The position numbers and the translations under genes were made by a program. Below the pieces are notes generated by a model that did no database searches, had not been told where the DNA came from, and saw only the letters and a list, made by a program, of their open reading frames with translations. From positions 1 to 64,000 of the forward strand of contig CAMDEA010000023.1 in NCBI GenBank assembly GCA_945893045.1: a stretch of 64,000 nt of DNA, given 5' to 3'. Shown piece after piece: positions 1 through 8,321 of the stretch. Numbering within the stretch: the stretch's first letter is position 1; each line of letters begins with the position of its first letter. The stretch is from Planctomyces sp. SH-PL62 (GTDB lineage Bacteria > Planctomycetota > Planctomycetia > Planctomycetales > Planctomycetaceae).

Positions 1-26
1 TTCAAAATTGCCGAGGCAATTTTGAA
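1..26. repeat. perfect inverted repeat at window edge
   Basis: Twelve-base arms (1-12 and 15-26) are exact reverse complements around a 2-base centre. It is AT-rich against the GC-rich surroundings. The element may continue beyond the window edge, so its family cannot be set. Confidence 0.6.
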
Positions 27-51
27 TTTTGAACGCACGACCCTTTCGCAT

Positions 52-744
52 TCACTTTCGCCAAGCGAGCGTCCAATGACGGTCGGATGTCTGTTGAACG
101 GCATCAGCGGTGATGCCCCCATCGACCGCCAATTCGCGCACCTCAGCCAGCGACAACGCCGCGTGGAGTGAGTCGCGAAAGAGTTGCTGCGAATGCGCGT
201 TTTCCTGACCCGCGTAAGTCGCGACCAAATGATCGACCTCGGCCAGTGATTGCGGCCGCAGCAGATCGCGAACGTAAAGCAGACCGCTGGGACGCAGGAC
301 TCGCAGCATCTCCGTGAAGACGGCGCGCGGTTCCGGGATGTGATGCGCGATGCTGTTGGAGATCACCACGTCAAACGCAGCCACTCCGTAGGGCAATTTC
401 TTGGCGTCGATCTGCTCCGCTTGAATGCGGCGCGTGAGGCCCGCACGTGCGATATTGATGTCGGCGAGCTTGAGCATCTCGGCCGCTAAGTCGATCGCGG
501 TGATTCGACACGCGACCTCGCGGCGACACAGTTCGATTGGAATCAGCGCGGTGCCGGTGCCGACATCGAGCACGTTCAGTGGCCGCTGGGCGTCAGTGAG
601 TCGCGCCTGCCATCCGCACTCGTTCGCGAACGTCAGCAGATCATCGACGAAGACGCGATTGACCGTGCTGTGATCCATCGAGTCGTAATCGCGAGCGTCC
701 TCGATCGTGTCCATGACTTCGGGTTCCAGGCGTCGCGTAAGCAT
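52..744 (-). CDS. class I SAM-dependent methyltransferase
   Basis: Encodes 230 residues with the Rossmann-type methyltransferase fold. The SAM-binding glycine-rich motif I reads VLDVGTGTALIPIEL near residues 58-72, followed by the acidic strand end ITAIDLAAEML. Motif IV is DVVISNSIAHHI, and a post-motif segment reads EMLRVLRPSGLLYVRDLLRP, as in Methyltransf_11/25 enzymes of the UbiE/BioC type. The substrate cannot be read from the sequence. The protein is cytosolic, with no signal peptide or membrane segment. It is transcribed away from the next gene, with about 250 bases between them, so it appears to be a single-gene unit in this window. The start is the ATG at 744; the following residues already belong to the conserved N-terminal helix, so a much shorter form is unlikely. 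Confidence 0.85.
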   Translation of the reverse strand: MLTRRLEPEVMDTIEDARDYDSMDHSTVNRVFVDDLLTFANECGWQARLTDAQRPLNVLDVGTGTALIPIELCRREVACRITAIDLAAEMLKLADINIARAGLTRRIQAEQIDAKKLPYGVAAFDVVISNSIAHHIPEPRAVFTEMLRVLRPSGLLYVRDLLRPQSLAEVDHLVATYAGQENAHSQQLFRDSLHAALSLAEVRELAVDGGITADAVQQTSDRHWTLAWRK

Positions 745-990
745 GGATCACTCCGAGCGTGTGTGATGCGAGACGTGTGTGTTGGACTCAGGGGGACAGT
801 TTTGCGTGGCAAGCGGCGTGTGCCAATTGTGCCGGGATGTGGCCAATCCGCCTCACGAATTGTGGTTCAAAGTCCACGCGACGGATCGACCAGCGTGGTA
901 GGTTTGACCGTTGGGTGGAAGTCCCTCCGTCTGGCGACAGGTGCCGGATGATGTGGGATTCTCACAAGCCTTCGGATCAGGAGAATCGAA

Positions 991-1878
991 ATGTTCGGAA
1001 CACGTCGCACACAACTGGCGATGTTGCTGGCCGGAGTGATAGTGCTCGCGCAGGCGACTCCGAGTGAAGCCGGATTGGGGTTTCTGTTCGGCGGCAGTCA
1101 TGGCTCGTCTGGCGGCAGCAGCGGCGGACATTGGTTGGGCAGTCACGGCGGCTCGTCCGGTGGAAGCTCAGGCGGCCTGTTTCATTTCGGCTGGCACGGC
1201 AGCAGCGGCGGCTCATCGGGCGGGAGCTCCGGCGGTTCATCGGGTGGCAGTTCCGGAGGCTCATGGGGCGGCAGCTACGGCGGGTCCGGTGGAATGGTTT
1301 ATGGCAGCGGGCCATTAGTCGATGGCTACATGGTTCCGACCGGTGCGTATCAAGGCTATGCCCCGATGATGGGCCAAGGCATGACGCTGCCAATGGCCCA
1401 GATGCCGATGAATGCCGCGGCTGGAGCCAACATCGCCGGACAGCAAGCACTCGGCAACGTTCAGGTGGAAGGGGTGACTGGGTCGTTGGGCATGACCTAT
1501 CACCTGCCCTCGAAACGAGTCAATTCGGACAAACACCCGCGCGTGGGTTTGCTGGAAATCAGCGTCAGCGACGACCTGTTCAACAGCCTCAAGGCTGGCG
1601 AGGAAATCAAAGTCAGCGTCGAGGACGAAGCCGGCCACTTTGACGAATTGGAAGGCTACTTCGGCGACGACGACAAATGGCACTTCGAATCGCAGCCGTT
1701 GAATACCGGCATCCCGCACATCTACGACGTGAAGTTTGAATTGGTCCGCATGGATAAAAAACGGGAGCGCAAAGGGGACAAGTTCATCGAGACGGAGGTT
1801 GAGAAGAAAGTCCGCGACCTGGGAATCCGCCGTCTGCGACTCATCCCCAGCCGCACCGTTTATTTGAGCTATCCGTAA
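991..1878 (+). CDS. secreted Gly/Ser-repeat protein of unknown function
   Basis: Encodes 295 residues. The N-terminus is a Sec signal peptide (basic MFGTRRTQ, hydrophobic LAMLLAGVIVLA, then a small-residue cleavage region before residue 28). Residues about 30-105 are a low-complexity tract of tandem GGSSGG units with interspersed His and Trp. A Met/Gly/Ala-rich linker follows to about residue 160. The C-terminal 135 residues look like a compact acidic beta-rich domain with many charged residues and end in LIPSRTVYLSYP. I do not recognise this domain. The layout suggests an exported protein with a flexible surface linker and a folded module. The gene stands alone and is followed by a palindromic element and a hairpin terminator. 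Confidence 0.75.
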   Translation: MFGTRRTQLAMLLAGVIVLAQATPSEAGLGFLFGGSHGSSGGSSGGHWLGSHGGSSGGSSGGLFHFGWHGSSGGSSGGSSGGSSGGSSGGSWGGSYGGSGGMVYGSGPLVDGYMVPTGAYQGYAPMMGQGMTLPMAQMPMNAAAGANIAGQQALGNVQVEGVTGSLGMTYHLPSKRVNSDKHPRVGLLEISVSDDLFNSLKAGEEIKVSVEDEAGHFDELEGYFGDDDKWHFESQPLNTGIPHIYDVKFELVRMDKKRERKGDKFIETEVEKKVRDLGIRRLRLIPSRTVYLSYP

Positions 1879-1888
1879 TTCCCTCTTT

Positions 1889-1963
1889 GGCGAGCGGGGC
1901 GGCGTCAATGTAGCAGGCACATTCCAAAGTGAATGCCATTGGACTGATGCCGCCCCGCTCGCC
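1889..1963. repeat. palindromic element, GGCGAGCGGGGCGGCGTCA family, copy 1
   Basis: Nineteen-base arms at 1889-1907 and 1945-1963 are reverse complements with one mismatch (1948). The same arm sequence recurs at 40945-41028 and 47577-47651, so this is a dispersed family. The copy lies just after the stop codon of the preceding gene. Confidence 0.85.
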
Positions 1964-1979
1964 ATTGATGATGATCAAT

Positions 1980-2014
1980 CGCCCGGCTGTGCCGATCACG
2001 CCGGGCGTTTTGTT
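1980..2014 (+). terminator. intrinsic terminator
   Basis: The stem CGCCCGGC (1980-1987) pairs perfectly with GCCGGGCG (2000-2007) and is followed by TTTTGTTT. It would end transcription of the Gly/Ser-repeat gene. Confidence 0.65.
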
Positions 2015-2076
2015 TGCGCTTGTGAGGAGGGCCTGGCTGACGTGGAACAGGCCGTTCGGTCGATTCCTCTTCAGCC

Positions 2077-2673
2077 ATGATTTCCGCAACGGCCCCCATT
2101 TCTCCGGCGTCTCTGCGACCCACCGAAACTGTGTGGGCACGCTGGCCCTGGCTGCGCCGAGCCGTCTCGGTCGGACTCATTCTGCATTTGCTCGCGCTGG
2201 TGATTGCACCGCTGGCGGTCGCTCCGACATCGCCGCTCTGGCAGCGAAGTTGGTTGGCCTTCCGGCCGTACCTCGAAGGGCTGAACCTCAATCACGGTTA
2301 TCACTTCTTCGCACCGGAGCCGGGTCCAAGTCACCTCGTCCGCTACGAACTGCGCTTCGAGGACGGCCATCTCGAACAGGGACTCTTTCCGAACGTGCAG
2401 CAGCAACCGCGACTGCGCTATCACCGCCACTTCATGCTCAGCGAGTTCTTGAACAGTCTCGCGATCGACGACAGCCGTCGCGAAGTCTTCGACGCCGTGA
2501 CGCGTTCCTACGCCGATCATCTGCGACACGAGCATCACGCCGCCGAGGTGACGCTCTCCTTGCGGCGGCATTATGTCCCCGGGCCGCAGCATGTCACGTC
2601 AGGCAAACGTCTGAATGACGTCTCGCTGTTCGCCGAGCGGCCGTTAGGCACGCACGGCTTGGAGAGGCGGTGA
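2077..2673 (+). CDS. membrane-anchored protein partnered with HTTM protein
   Basis: Encodes 198 residues. One transmembrane segment lies near residues 30-50 (SVGLILHLLALVIAPLAVAP). The rest is a soluble domain rich in aromatic residues, with the segment LNHGYHFFAPEPGPSHLVRY near residues 72-91. The stop is three bases before the start of the HTTM-domain gene, so the two are almost certainly co-transcribed and probably work together in the membrane. I recall small proteins with a GYxFFAPxPG motif next to HTTM proteins in planctomycetes, but I cannot name a biochemical function. The start is the ATG at 2077. Confidence 0.75.
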   Translation: MISATAPISPASLRPTETVWARWPWLRRAVSVGLILHLLALVIAPLAVAPTSPLWQRSWLAFRPYLEGLNLNHGYHFFAPEPGPSHLVRYELRFEDGHLEQGLFPNVQQQPRLRYHRHFMLSEFLNSLAIDDSRREVFDAVTRSYADHLRHEHHAAEVTLSLRRHYVPGPQHVTSGKRLNDVSLFAERPLGTHGLERR

Positions 2674-2676
2674 ATC

Positions 2677-3789
2677 ATGCTCGTGCGACTGCGCTGGCTG
2701 CTGGAATTGGCGACCACATTCGTCCGCGACGCGGTGGCGGCGACATCGAATGCTTGGAACAACTTCTGGTTCAAACCCGCCGATCCGACGACGCTCTGTC
2801 TGATTCGAGTGCTCGCCGGCTTGATGCTGTTCTACACGCACGCGGTCTGGACGCTCGACCTGGAAGCCTTCTTCGGCGAACAGAGTTGGCTGTCGCGCGA
2901 AGTGATCGCCCAGGCGAATCGGGACGGATATTCGTGGAGCGTGTTGTCCTGGTGTCGTAGTTCGACCGCGTTATGGACCATGCACATCGTCGCGCTCACG
3001 ACGTTCGCCTTGCTGACCGTCGGCTTGTGGACGCGAGCGGCGGCCGTGCTCGCCTTCGTCTTCACGGTTTCCTACGCCCAGCGCACTCCGGGAGCGCTGT
3101 ACGGCCTCGATCAAGTCAACGGCTTGCTGTCCTTGTACCTGATGATTGGCCCTTGCGGCTCGCGATTCTCGGTCGATGCCTGGCGAGTACGCCGCGTCGC
3201 TCGACAAGTAGCTCGACTCTCTGAGTCGAGCCAGATCGGCCAAGCGGCTCGACTCGGAGAGTCGAGCTACGTCACCGCCAACCTGGCGATCCGCCTGATA
3301 CAGTGTCACCTCTGCGTGATCTATTTCTTCGCAGGGCTTTCCAAACTTCAGGGCTTGTCGTGGTGGACCGGCTTCGCGTTTTGGGGAGGCATCGCCAATC
3401 AAGAATATCAAACGCTCGACCTGACCTGGCTGGCCGATTGGCCGCTGGTCATCAATGCTCTGACGCACCTGACCGTCGCCTTTGAGCTGTCGTACTGCGT
3501 GCTGATCTGGAACCGCTGGACGCGCCCACTGGTCTTGCTGGTCGCGGTCGGCCTGCATCTGGGGATCGTCTTCGCGCTGGGCATGCCGACCTTCGGCTTA
3601 GCGATGCTCATTGCGAATGCCTCGTTCATCAGCCCCTCCCTGATCCGCACGCTGATTGACGGTCCCGCCCGGCGTAGCGCAGGCGGCCCGCCTGCATTCG
3701 GGCAGCAAACGCCCGCCGCGTTGTCACCAGCCGCCCCGAATTTCCCACGTCGCAGAAAGCGGGACGCAGAGTTTCATACGCCCGGTTAA
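2677..3789 (+). CDS. HTTM-domain membrane protein (gamma-carboxylase-like)
   Basis: Encodes 370 residues with several hydrophobic segments typical of the HTTM fold shared with vitamin K-dependent gamma-carboxylase. After an amphipathic N-terminus, FWFKPADPTTLCLIRVLAGL (residues about 28-47) begins the first membrane helix. GPCGSRFSVDAWR and QCHLCVIYFFAGLSKLQG are conserved-looking turns, the latter including the family's KL pair. The reaction is unknown in bacteria. Residues about 178-198 (VARLSESSQIGQAARLGESS) are encoded by an in-frame palindromic insertion at 3208-3270. The C-terminal tail from about residue 328 is low-complexity, and 3663-3716 looks like another repeat-derived stretch. 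It follows its small membrane partner by 3 bases. Confidence 0.8.
   Translation: MLVRLRWLLELATTFVRDAVAATSNAWNNFWFKPADPTTLCLIRVLAGLMLFYTHAVWTLDLEAFFGEQSWLSREVIAQANRDGYSWSVLSWCRSSTALWTMHIVALTTFALLTVGLWTRAAAVLAFVFTVSYAQRTPGALYGLDQVNGLLSLYLMIGPCGSRFSVDAWRVRRVARQVARLSESSQIGQAARLGESSYVTANLAIRLIQCHLCVIYFFAGLSKLQGLSWWTGFAFWGGIANQEYQTLDLTWLADWPLVINALTHLTVAFELSYCVLIWNRWTRPLVLLVAVGLHLGIVFALGMPTFGLAMLIANASFISPSLIRTLIDGPARRSAGGPPAFGQQTPAALSPAAPNFPRRRKRDAEFHTPG
3208..3270. repeat. GTAG-headed palindromic doublet inside HTTM gene
   Basis: Arms at 3208-3232 and 3246-3270 are reverse complements with one mismatch. They begin with GTAG and end with CTAC, and each arm is itself an imperfect hairpin. The length is 63 bases (21 codons), so the host frame stays open. 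The translated residues are repetitive and hydrophilic inside a membrane protein. Confidence 0.85.
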
Positions 3790-3850
3790 GATTCGGCCCC
3801 GGATTCCTTGGGGTCAGCCACTCGAAGTGACGGCTCCAAGTTTTGCAGCC

Positions 3851-3915
3851 ATTCGCGCTCGATTTCATTCGCGCGGCAGCCTTGACTGTCCGCGCGAATG
3901 AAACGGAGCGCGAAT
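3851..3915. repeat. intergenic palindromic element
   Basis: Twenty-six-base arms at 3851-3876 and 3890-3915 match with two mismatches. It lies upstream of the PSD1 gene that starts at 3939, so it would be in the 5' untranslated region or near the promoter. Confidence 0.8.
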
Positions 3916-3938
3916 AGGACTAGGTCTGAGACTTCACC

Positions 3939-6746
3939 ATGAAACGCTGGCCGCTCGTGTTACTGCTAAGCGCCGTCATTGGGCGTGGTGAAGTCCGCTT
4001 AATCGACAAGGCGACCGCTCAAGAGAAGCCAGCCGTGACGGTGCCAGTCTCAATTTTTGAGAAAGACATTCGGCCTGTGCTCCAGGCGAAGTGCGGGAGA
4101 TGTCACGGTGAGGATGTTCGCAAAGGGGAACTGGCTCTGCACACTCCCGCCGGGATCCGGAAAGGGAGCGAATCGGGTCCGATCCTTGTGCCTGGGCAGT
4201 CGGAGAAGAGTCGGCTTTATGAAATGGTGCGCGACGGCGAGATGCCGCCGGACAAAAAGAATCCGTTGACCAAAGCCGAGGTAGAAATCATCCGCCGTTG
4301 GATCGACGGCGGTGCTCGGTTTGAAAACGAGACAGCGACGAAACCAGAAATCACTCAGCACGACATCGTGCCGATCCTGTTGCTGCGCTGCACGGCCTGC
4401 CACGGCCGGCAAAAGCGTGAGGGGGAACTCGATCTGCGAACTCGCGCGGCGATGTTGCGCGGCGGGAAATCGGGACCGGCATTCGTCTCCGGCAAGCCGG
4501 ACGAAAGTCTGATTCTCAAACGCCTCCAACGTGAAGAGATGCCCCCTCGGCAACGGCTGGTCGAGGCGATGGTCAAGCCGATGGAAGCGACTGAAATCGA
4601 GAAACTCACCCGCTGGATCGCGCTCGGAGCACCGGAGGTGGCCGACGAACCCGATGTCGCAGGGACTCCCGCTGATCCGCTGGTGAGCGCCGAGGATCGC
4701 GAGTTCTGGTCGTTTCAACGTCCGCAAAAAGTGACGGTGCCGGATGTGGCGCACGCGGCTCGCGTGCGAAACCCAGTCGATGCGTTCGTCCTCCAAAAGC
4801 TCGCCGAGAAAGGTCTCTCGCTGTCGCCCGAAGCCGATCGACTGACTTTGTTACGACGAGCTGCGTTTGATCTCACAGGGCTGCCACCAGAGCCGGCCGA
4901 AGCTGCAGCCTTCTTGGCAGATGCTGATCCGCGAGCCTACGAGAAACTGATTGACCGCTTGCTCGCTTCGCCGCGCTACGGCGAGCGTTGGGGCCGGCAT
5001 TGGCTGGATGTTGCCGGCTATGCCGACTGCGAAGGCCGACGCGAACAGCATCTGCCTCGGCCGTCCGTGTGGCGGTATCGCGATTATGTGATCCGCTCGT
5101 TCAACGCCGACAAGCCGTATGACCGCTTCTTGCAGGAGCAACTCGCGGGGGACGAACTCGCCGACTACGAACACGCGCCGGAGATCACGCAGGAGATGGA
5201 AGACAACCTCGTCGCGACGGCGTTCCTGCGCATGGCTCCCGATCCGACATGGGCCAACCTCACCGGCTTCGTTCCCGATCGGTTGGAGGTCATGGCCGAT
5301 TCGATGGACGTGCTCGGCTCCGGCGTGATGGGGCTGACGTTCAAGTGCGCTCGCTGCCACAGCCACAAGTTCGATCCCATCCCGCAGCGCGATTACTACC
5401 GCTTGGTCGCGATCTTCAAAGGAGCCTACGACGAACACGATTGGCTCAAGCCGCAGCTCATCGGATACGGCGGCGCGTTGAGTGCCAGTTTCGGCGAACG
5501 CTACTCGCCGCACGTCACAACGGCCGAACGCCAACGAATTGACGAACACAACGCCGCGATTCAACGCGACATCGACACGCGCAAAGGTGGCCCGCAAACG
5601 CCGGCGACCGCGAAGCAGATCAACGAACTCAACGCGAAGCGCTTACCGGAATCACGCCTCTTCACCCTCTGGGATCGTGGTGAGCCGTCGCCAACTTACA
5701 TCTATCGGCGCGGCGACTACCAGAATTCCGGAACGCTGGTCGCGCCCGGCCCTCCCGCTGTGCTGGCTGATCGGGAGACGACATTCGAGATTGTTCCACC
5801 GTGGCCCGATACGAAATCCACCGGTCGCCGATTGGCGTTCGCGCGCTGGCTGACGCAACCGAATTCCTCCGCAGGCGGACTGACCGCGCGCGTGATGGTC
5901 AATCGAATTTGGAAACATCATTTCGGTCAGGGGCTTGTGAAGAGCGTGGGCAACTTCGGAAAGACCGGCGACCGGCCATCGCATCCCGAACTGCTCGATT
6001 GGCTGGCTCAGGAGTTTGTCCGCCAACGTTGGAGCCTGAAGGAGATGCACCGGCTCATGATGACGTCGAGCGTTTACCGGCAGGGAGGTCAGAGGGGGAG
6101 AGAGGGAGAGGGGGAGAGGGGGAGAAATACAAACAACGCTGCCGACGATCCGTCTCCCTCTCCCCCTCTTCCGCCCGACGCCGACAACCGGCTGCTTTCG
6201 CGGATGCCGCTGCGGCGCATGGAAGCCGAACTCTTACGCGATTCGTTGCTGCTCGTGGCGGGGCAACTCGACGAGACTCGTTTTGGCCCGGGCGACGCAG
6301 TCACTGTGCGACCGGATGGGCTGGTGCTCTCCGGCAAGCGGCGCAGTGTCTATGTGCAACAACTCCGCAAACACCCGGCCTCGTTGCTGGAGAGTTTTGA
6401 TCTCCCCGCCATGAATCCGAATTGCTTGCAACGGGCCGAGTCTCTGGTCGCACCGCAGGCGTTGCATCTGATGAACGATGCCACCGTTCGAGAACTCGCT
6501 CGCCAATTCGCTGACCGAGTGCAGCGCGAAGCGGGCGATGATTCGGCACGCCAAGTTCAGCGAGCCTATTGGATCGCGCTGACTCGTCCGCCGAGCGACG
6601 AAGAACTCACAAACTGTTTGCAGACGCTGACGTCTTTGACCGAGCAATGGACGAAACAAGTTTCCGCCGCCGAGGCTTCGCGAAAAGCGTTGGCGACTCT
6701 GTGCCACACGATCATGAACTCGGCATCGTTTCTGTACGTCGATTGA
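3939..6746 (+). CDS. PSD1 / planctomycete cytochrome c-type protein (DUF1549-DUF1553)
   Basis: Encodes 935 residues with an N-terminal Sec signal (MKRWPLVLLLSAVIG). Two cytochrome c-like modules follow, with heme motifs CGRCH near residues 52-56 and CTACH near 150-155. The DUF1549 (PSCyt2) domain starts near residue 285 (NPVDAFVLQKLAEKGLSLSP) and includes the typical PRYGERWGRHWLDVAGYADC. DUF1553 (PSD1) fills the C-terminal part (MVNRIWKHHFGQGLV, LLDWLAQEF). Families of this type are exported and very expanded in planctomycetes; a role in periplasmic electron transfer or sugar/sulfated-glycan breakdown is suspected but unproven. It is followed by a DUF1501 gene, the usual pair. A purine-rich low-complexity insert at 6091-6169 adds about 26 residues near positions 718-743. 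Confidence 0.9.
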   Translation: MKRWPLVLLLSAVIGRGEVRLIDKATAQEKPAVTVPVSIFEKDIRPVLQAKCGRCHGEDVRKGELALHTPAGIRKGSESGPILVPGQSEKSRLYEMVRDGEMPPDKKNPLTKAEVEIIRRWIDGGARFENETATKPEITQHDIVPILLLRCTACHGRQKREGELDLRTRAAMLRGGKSGPAFVSGKPDESLILKRLQREEMPPRQRLVEAMVKPMEATEIEKLTRWIALGAPEVADEPDVAGTPADPLVSAEDREFWSFQRPQKVTVPDVAHAARVRNPVDAFVLQKLAEKGLSLSPEADRLTLLRRAAFDLTGLPPEPAEAAAFLADADPRAYEKLIDRLLASPRYGERWGRHWLDVAGYADCEGRREQHLPRPSVWRYRDYVIRSFNADKPYDRFLQEQLAGDELADYEHAPEITQEMEDNLVATAFLRMAPDPTWANLTGFVPDRLEVMADSMDVLGSGVMGLTFKCARCHSHKFDPIPQRDYYRLVAIFKGAYDEHDWLKPQLIGYGGALSASFGERYSPHVTTAERQRIDEHNAAIQRDIDTRKGGPQTPATAKQINELNAKRLPESRLFTLWDRGEPSPTYIYRRGDYQNSGTLVAPGPPAVLADRETTFEIVPPWPDTKSTGRRLAFARWLTQPNSSAGGLTARVMVNRIWKHHFGQGLVKSVGNFGKTGDRPSHPELLDWLAQEFVRQRWSLKEMHRLMMTSSVYRQGGQRGREGEGERGRNTNNAADDPSPSPPLPPDADNRLLSRMPLRRMEAELLRDSLLLVAGQLDETRFGPGDAVTVRPDGLVLSGKRRSVYVQQLRKHPASLLESFDLPAMNPNCLQRAESLVAPQALHLMNDATVRELARQFADRVQREAGDDSARQVQRAYWIALTRPPSDEELTNCLQTLTSLTEQWTKQVSAAEASRKALATLCHTIMNSASFLYVD
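6091..6169. repeat. purine/pyrimidine inverted repeat inside PSD1 gene
   Basis: A run of AGAGGGGGAGAGAGGGAG type (from 6091) is mirrored by a TCTCCCTCTCCCCCTCT stretch (6153-6169) on the other side of a short non-repetitive loop. It is translated in frame as Arg/Gly/Glu-rich then Pro/Ser-rich sequence, unlike the flanking DUF1553 domain. Confidence 0.65.
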
Positions 6747-6756
6747 GGCTGGTCAC

Positions 6757-6841
6757 GGGGTCGGGAGTCTTTTTCATGCCGCCGATAACAGACACAACAT
6801 TCAAAGCTCAAGAAGGCGGCATGAAAAAGACTCCCGACCCC
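6757..6841. repeat. perfect 27-bp inverted repeat that carries a start codon
   Basis: Arms at 6757-6783 and 6815-6841 are exact reverse complements (GGGGTCGGGAGTC... outward) with a 31-base loop. The right arm holds an ATG at 6821 and the next six codons of the DUF1501 protein; the left arm holds an alternative in-frame ATG at 6776. A second GGGGTC-ended element lies at 18485-18552. Confidence 0.9.
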
Positions 6842-8260
6842 TTCACTCGCCGCAGCTTCTTCACCAGCGTTGGAGCCGGTCTGCACGGGGCTGCGTTGCT
6901 GCATCTCTTCGGCCGTGATTCGTTCGCGAACGAACCGCGTGTGGCGACCGATTTGAGAGCACGGCCGACGCATTTTTCGGCGAAAGCGAAGTCCGTCATT
7001 CAGCTTTTTATGAATGGTGGTCCTAGCCAAATGGACCTGTTCGATCCAAAAACGGAACTCGACCGGCATCACGGCGAGGCGTACTTCAACAAGATCGCTG
7101 GTGAAGTCGAGAACGTGGCCGACGCCGGTGCGCTCATGCGTAGTCCGTTCAAGTTTGCGAAACATGGCGAGTGCGGCATGTCGGTCTCAAACGCGCTGCC
7201 GCATCTGACGAAGCACGTCGATGACATCGCGCTGATCCGGTCGCTGTTCACGACGAACATCACGCACGAACCGGCGCTCTACATCATCCAGAGCGGGCAC
7301 ATGCCGTCAGGGTATCCGACACTGGGTTCTTGGGTCGTGTACGGACTCGGCTGCGAGTGCCAGAACTTGCCGGCGTACGTGGTGCTGGACGATCCGCTGG
7401 GGCTGCCGATCAACGGCGTCGAGAATTGGCACGCGGGCTTCCTGCCGCCGACCTTTCAGGGAACGCGGTTCCGTTCGACCGGTTCGCCGGTACTGAACCT
7501 GCGGCCGGAAACCGCAGACCCACCGGAGATCGCGCGTCTGCAACGCGACCTCTTGAATCGGCTCGACCGACTCCATCAACGGCAACGGCCGAGCCAGCCG
7601 AATCTCGACGCACGCATCGCCAGCTACGAACTCGCCGCGCGGATGCAGATGTCTGCGACCGATGCGCTCGACCTGTCACAAGAAACTCGTCAGACGCAGG
7701 AACTGTACGGCATCGGTCGCGAGCCGACTGATTCCTATGGCCGGCGTTGCCTGATCGCTCGGCGCTTGGTCGAGCGCGGCGTCCGCTTCGTGCAGCTCTT
7801 CATCAACGCTCAAATTTGGGACAACCACACGGGACTCGCCACCGACATGAAGGCCGCCTGCGATCGCACCGATCTGCCGATCGCCGGCCTGTTCTTCGAT
7901 CTGAAGCAACGCGGGTTGCTCGACGAGACGCTGCTCATCTGGGGCGGCGAGTTCGGCCGCTTGCCGATCGCTCAACTTCCGAAAGACAAAGACGAACGCA
8001 AAGCCGGCCGCGACCACAACAAGAACGCCGCCTGCTGCTGGCTCGCCGGTGGCGGTGTGAAGGGCGGCACGACTTACGGCTCGACCGACGATCTTGGTTT
8101 CGCCGCGGTGGAAAAACGAGTCAGCGTTCCCGACTGGCACGCCACGATCTTGCACCTGCTCGGCATGCACCACGAAGACCTGTTCGTCAACGAGCACGGC
8201 CTGAAAGAAAAACTGACCGGCGTGCAACCCGCCCGCGTGGTTCGCGAGATTCTGGCCTGA
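6821..8260 (+). CDS. Tat-exported DUF1501 protein
   Basis: Encodes 479 residues from the ATG at 6821. An in-frame ATG at 6776 would add 15 residues. I prefer 6821 because AAGAAGG lies just upstream and a Tat signal follows at once: TRRSFFTSVGAGLHGAALLHLF at about residues 9-30. The DUF1501 domain shows VIQLFMNGGPSQMDLFDPK near residue 50, RSLFTTNITHEPALYIIQSG in the middle, and GGEFGRLP with GRDHN in the alkaline phosphatase/sulfatase-like C-terminal half. DUF1501 proteins are exported partners of PSD1 proteins and have a sulfatase-like fold; their substrate is unknown. The gene lies 74 bases after the PSD1 stop, and its first codons lie within a palindromic element. Confidence 0.88.
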   Translation: MKKTPDPFTRRSFFTSVGAGLHGAALLHLFGRDSFANEPRVATDLRARPTHFSAKAKSVIQLFMNGGPSQMDLFDPKTELDRHHGEAYFNKIAGEVENVADAGALMRSPFKFAKHGECGMSVSNALPHLTKHVDDIALIRSLFTTNITHEPALYIIQSGHMPSGYPTLGSWVVYGLGCECQNLPAYVVLDDPLGLPINGVENWHAGFLPPTFQGTRFRSTGSPVLNLRPETADPPEIARLQRDLLNRLDRLHQRQRPSQPNLDARIASYELAARMQMSATDALDLSQETRQTQELYGIGREPTDSYGRRCLIARRLVERGVRFVQLFINAQIWDNHTGLATDMKAACDRTDLPIAGLFFDLKQRGLLDETLLIWGGEFGRLPIAQLPKDKDERKAGRDHNKNAACCWLAGGGVKGGTTYGSTDDLGFAAVEKRVSVPDWHATILHLLGMHHEDLFVNEHGLKEKLTGVQPARVVREILA

Positions 8261-8321
8261 GCCTCATCTTGCCCCATCCGGGCAACCGATATCACCGGAA
8301 AAGTCTGTCATAGGATCGGCT

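Noticed and set aside
1086-1300. GGC/AGC-rich tandem repeats as a possible satellite
   Set aside because: They encode the GGSSGG tract of a secreted protein in one frame.
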